From an uncultured beta proteobacterium (lineage in GTDB: Bacteria > Pseudomonadota > Gammaproteobacteria > Burkholderiales > Rhodocyclaceae), in assembly GCA_903917505.1 (NCBI GenBank), contig CAIXAY010000149.1, positions 1 to 6,441 of the forward strand: 6,441 bases of DNA, in the 5' to 3' direction. Of the stretch, positions 5,971 to 6,441 are shown one piece after another. The notes beneath the pieces were generated by a model. The model saw only the letters and a list, made by a program, of their open reading frames with translations. It made no database searches and had not been told where the DNA came from. Positions within the stretch are counted from its first letter, which is position 1. Every line of letters begins with the position of its first letter. Made by a program: the position numbers and the translations under genes.

Positions 5971-6441
5971 ATGAAAAAAGTTCTGATTCTCGGCGTAAAC
6001 GGTTTCATCGGCCACCACCTGACCAAGTGCATCCTCGAAACGACCGACTGGGATGTTTTCGGCATGGACATGTTCGCCGACAAGCTCGGCGAAGTGATCG
6101 CCAACCCGCGCTTTCACTTCTTCGAAGGCGACATTATGATCAACCAGGAGTGGATCGAATATCACGTCAAGAAGTGCGACGTGGTGCTGCCGCTCGTGGC
6201 GATCGCCACGCCGGCGACCTATGTGCAGTCGCCGCTCTCGGTGTTTCAGCTCGATTTCGAGGCCAACCTGCCGATCATCAAATGGTGCGTGAAGTACAAG
6301 AAGCACGTGGTCTTCCCGTCGACTTCCGAGGTGTACGGCATGTGCAAGGACAGCGAATTCGATCCGGAGAACTCCGAATTGATCTACGGCCCGATCAACA
6401 AGCCGCGCTGGATCTATGCCTGCGCCAAGCAGCTGATGGAC
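5971..6441 (+). CDS. arnA: UDP-glucuronate decarboxylase / UDP-4-keto-pentose synthase (stand-alone ArnA C-terminal domain, partial)
   Basis: The first 157 residues of an extended short-chain dehydrogenase, running off the right edge. It oxidises UDP-glucuronate with NAD+ and decarboxylates it to the UDP-4-keto-pentose used by ArnB. The Rossmann motif GVNGFIG spans 8-14, followed by the ArnA hallmark [20 protein letters not shown] (62-81). The active site matches E. coli ArnA in spacing: Ser-119 and Glu-120 in STSEVYGM (for Ser-433/Glu-434), and Tyr-149 with Lys-153 (for Tyr-463/Lys-467). The family's later arginine lies outside the window. The start is ATG at 5971, 23 bases after the formyltransferase stop, with only a weak CGGA at 5959-5962. 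Stand-alone relatives in Ralstonia have been described as bifunctional UDP-4-keto-pentose/UDP-xylose synthases, so UDP-xylose may also be made. Confidence 0.92.
   Translation, partial: MKKVLILGVNGFIGHHLTKCILETTDWDVFGMDMFADKLGEVIANPRFHFFEGDIMINQEWIEYHVKKCDVVLPLVAIATPATYVQSPLSVFQLDFEANLPIIKWCVKYKKHVVFPSTSEVYGMCKDSEFDPENSELIYGPINKPRWIYACAKQLMD

Overview
The window carries most of an arn operon, the pathway that builds 4-amino-4-deoxy-L-arabinose (L-Ara4N) and attaches it to lipid A, so lowering the negative charge of the outer membrane. All recognised genes in the operon are on the + strand. The sequence is GC-rich with strong G/C preference at third codon positions. The arnA functions lie on two separate genes. 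Together these point to a Gram-negative proteobacterium, most likely a betaproteobacterium; the exact genus cannot be read from the sequence.

Layout. Bases 1-118 look like the right end of an IS3-family (IS150-like) insertion sequence: a frame open from base 1 ends in a transposase-like tail, followed by a TGTAC...TGGACA-type terminal repeat. Just beyond it, on the - strand, bases 190-119 encode a plausible protein N-terminus with a CPIC motif. It appears to be cut off exactly at the IS edge, so it may be a divergently transcribed gene that was disrupted. Bases 191-451 are non-coding, more AT-rich, and hold a candidate promoter, an inverted repeat and an imperfect hairpin.

From 452 to the end there are seven tightly packed genes: a WbuC-family cupin (452-928), the lipid A aminoarabinosyltransferase arnT (915-2579), one small multidrug resistance (SMR)-like flippase subunit of the ArnE/F family (2576-2947), the aminotransferase arnB (2947-4080), the undecaprenyl-phosphate transferase arnC (4077-5018), a stand-alone ArnA formyltransferase (5015-5947), and a stand-alone ArnA-type UDP-glucuronate decarboxylase (5971 to beyond the window). 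The first six genes overlap end to start, which suggests one translationally coupled mRNA. The last is separated by 23 bp.

How they work together. The decarboxylase oxidises and decarboxylates UDP-glucuronate to the UDP-4-keto-pentose. ArnB transaminates it to UDP-L-Ara4N, and the formyltransferase N-formylates that. ArnC transfers the formylated sugar to undecaprenyl phosphate. A deformylase (ArnD, not in this window, presumably downstream) should remove the formyl group. The ArnE/F-like protein helps flip the carrier across the inner membrane, and ArnT transfers L-Ara4N to lipid A on the periplasmic face. The role of the WbuC-like cupin at the head of the operon is not established and is the least ordinary part of the operon.
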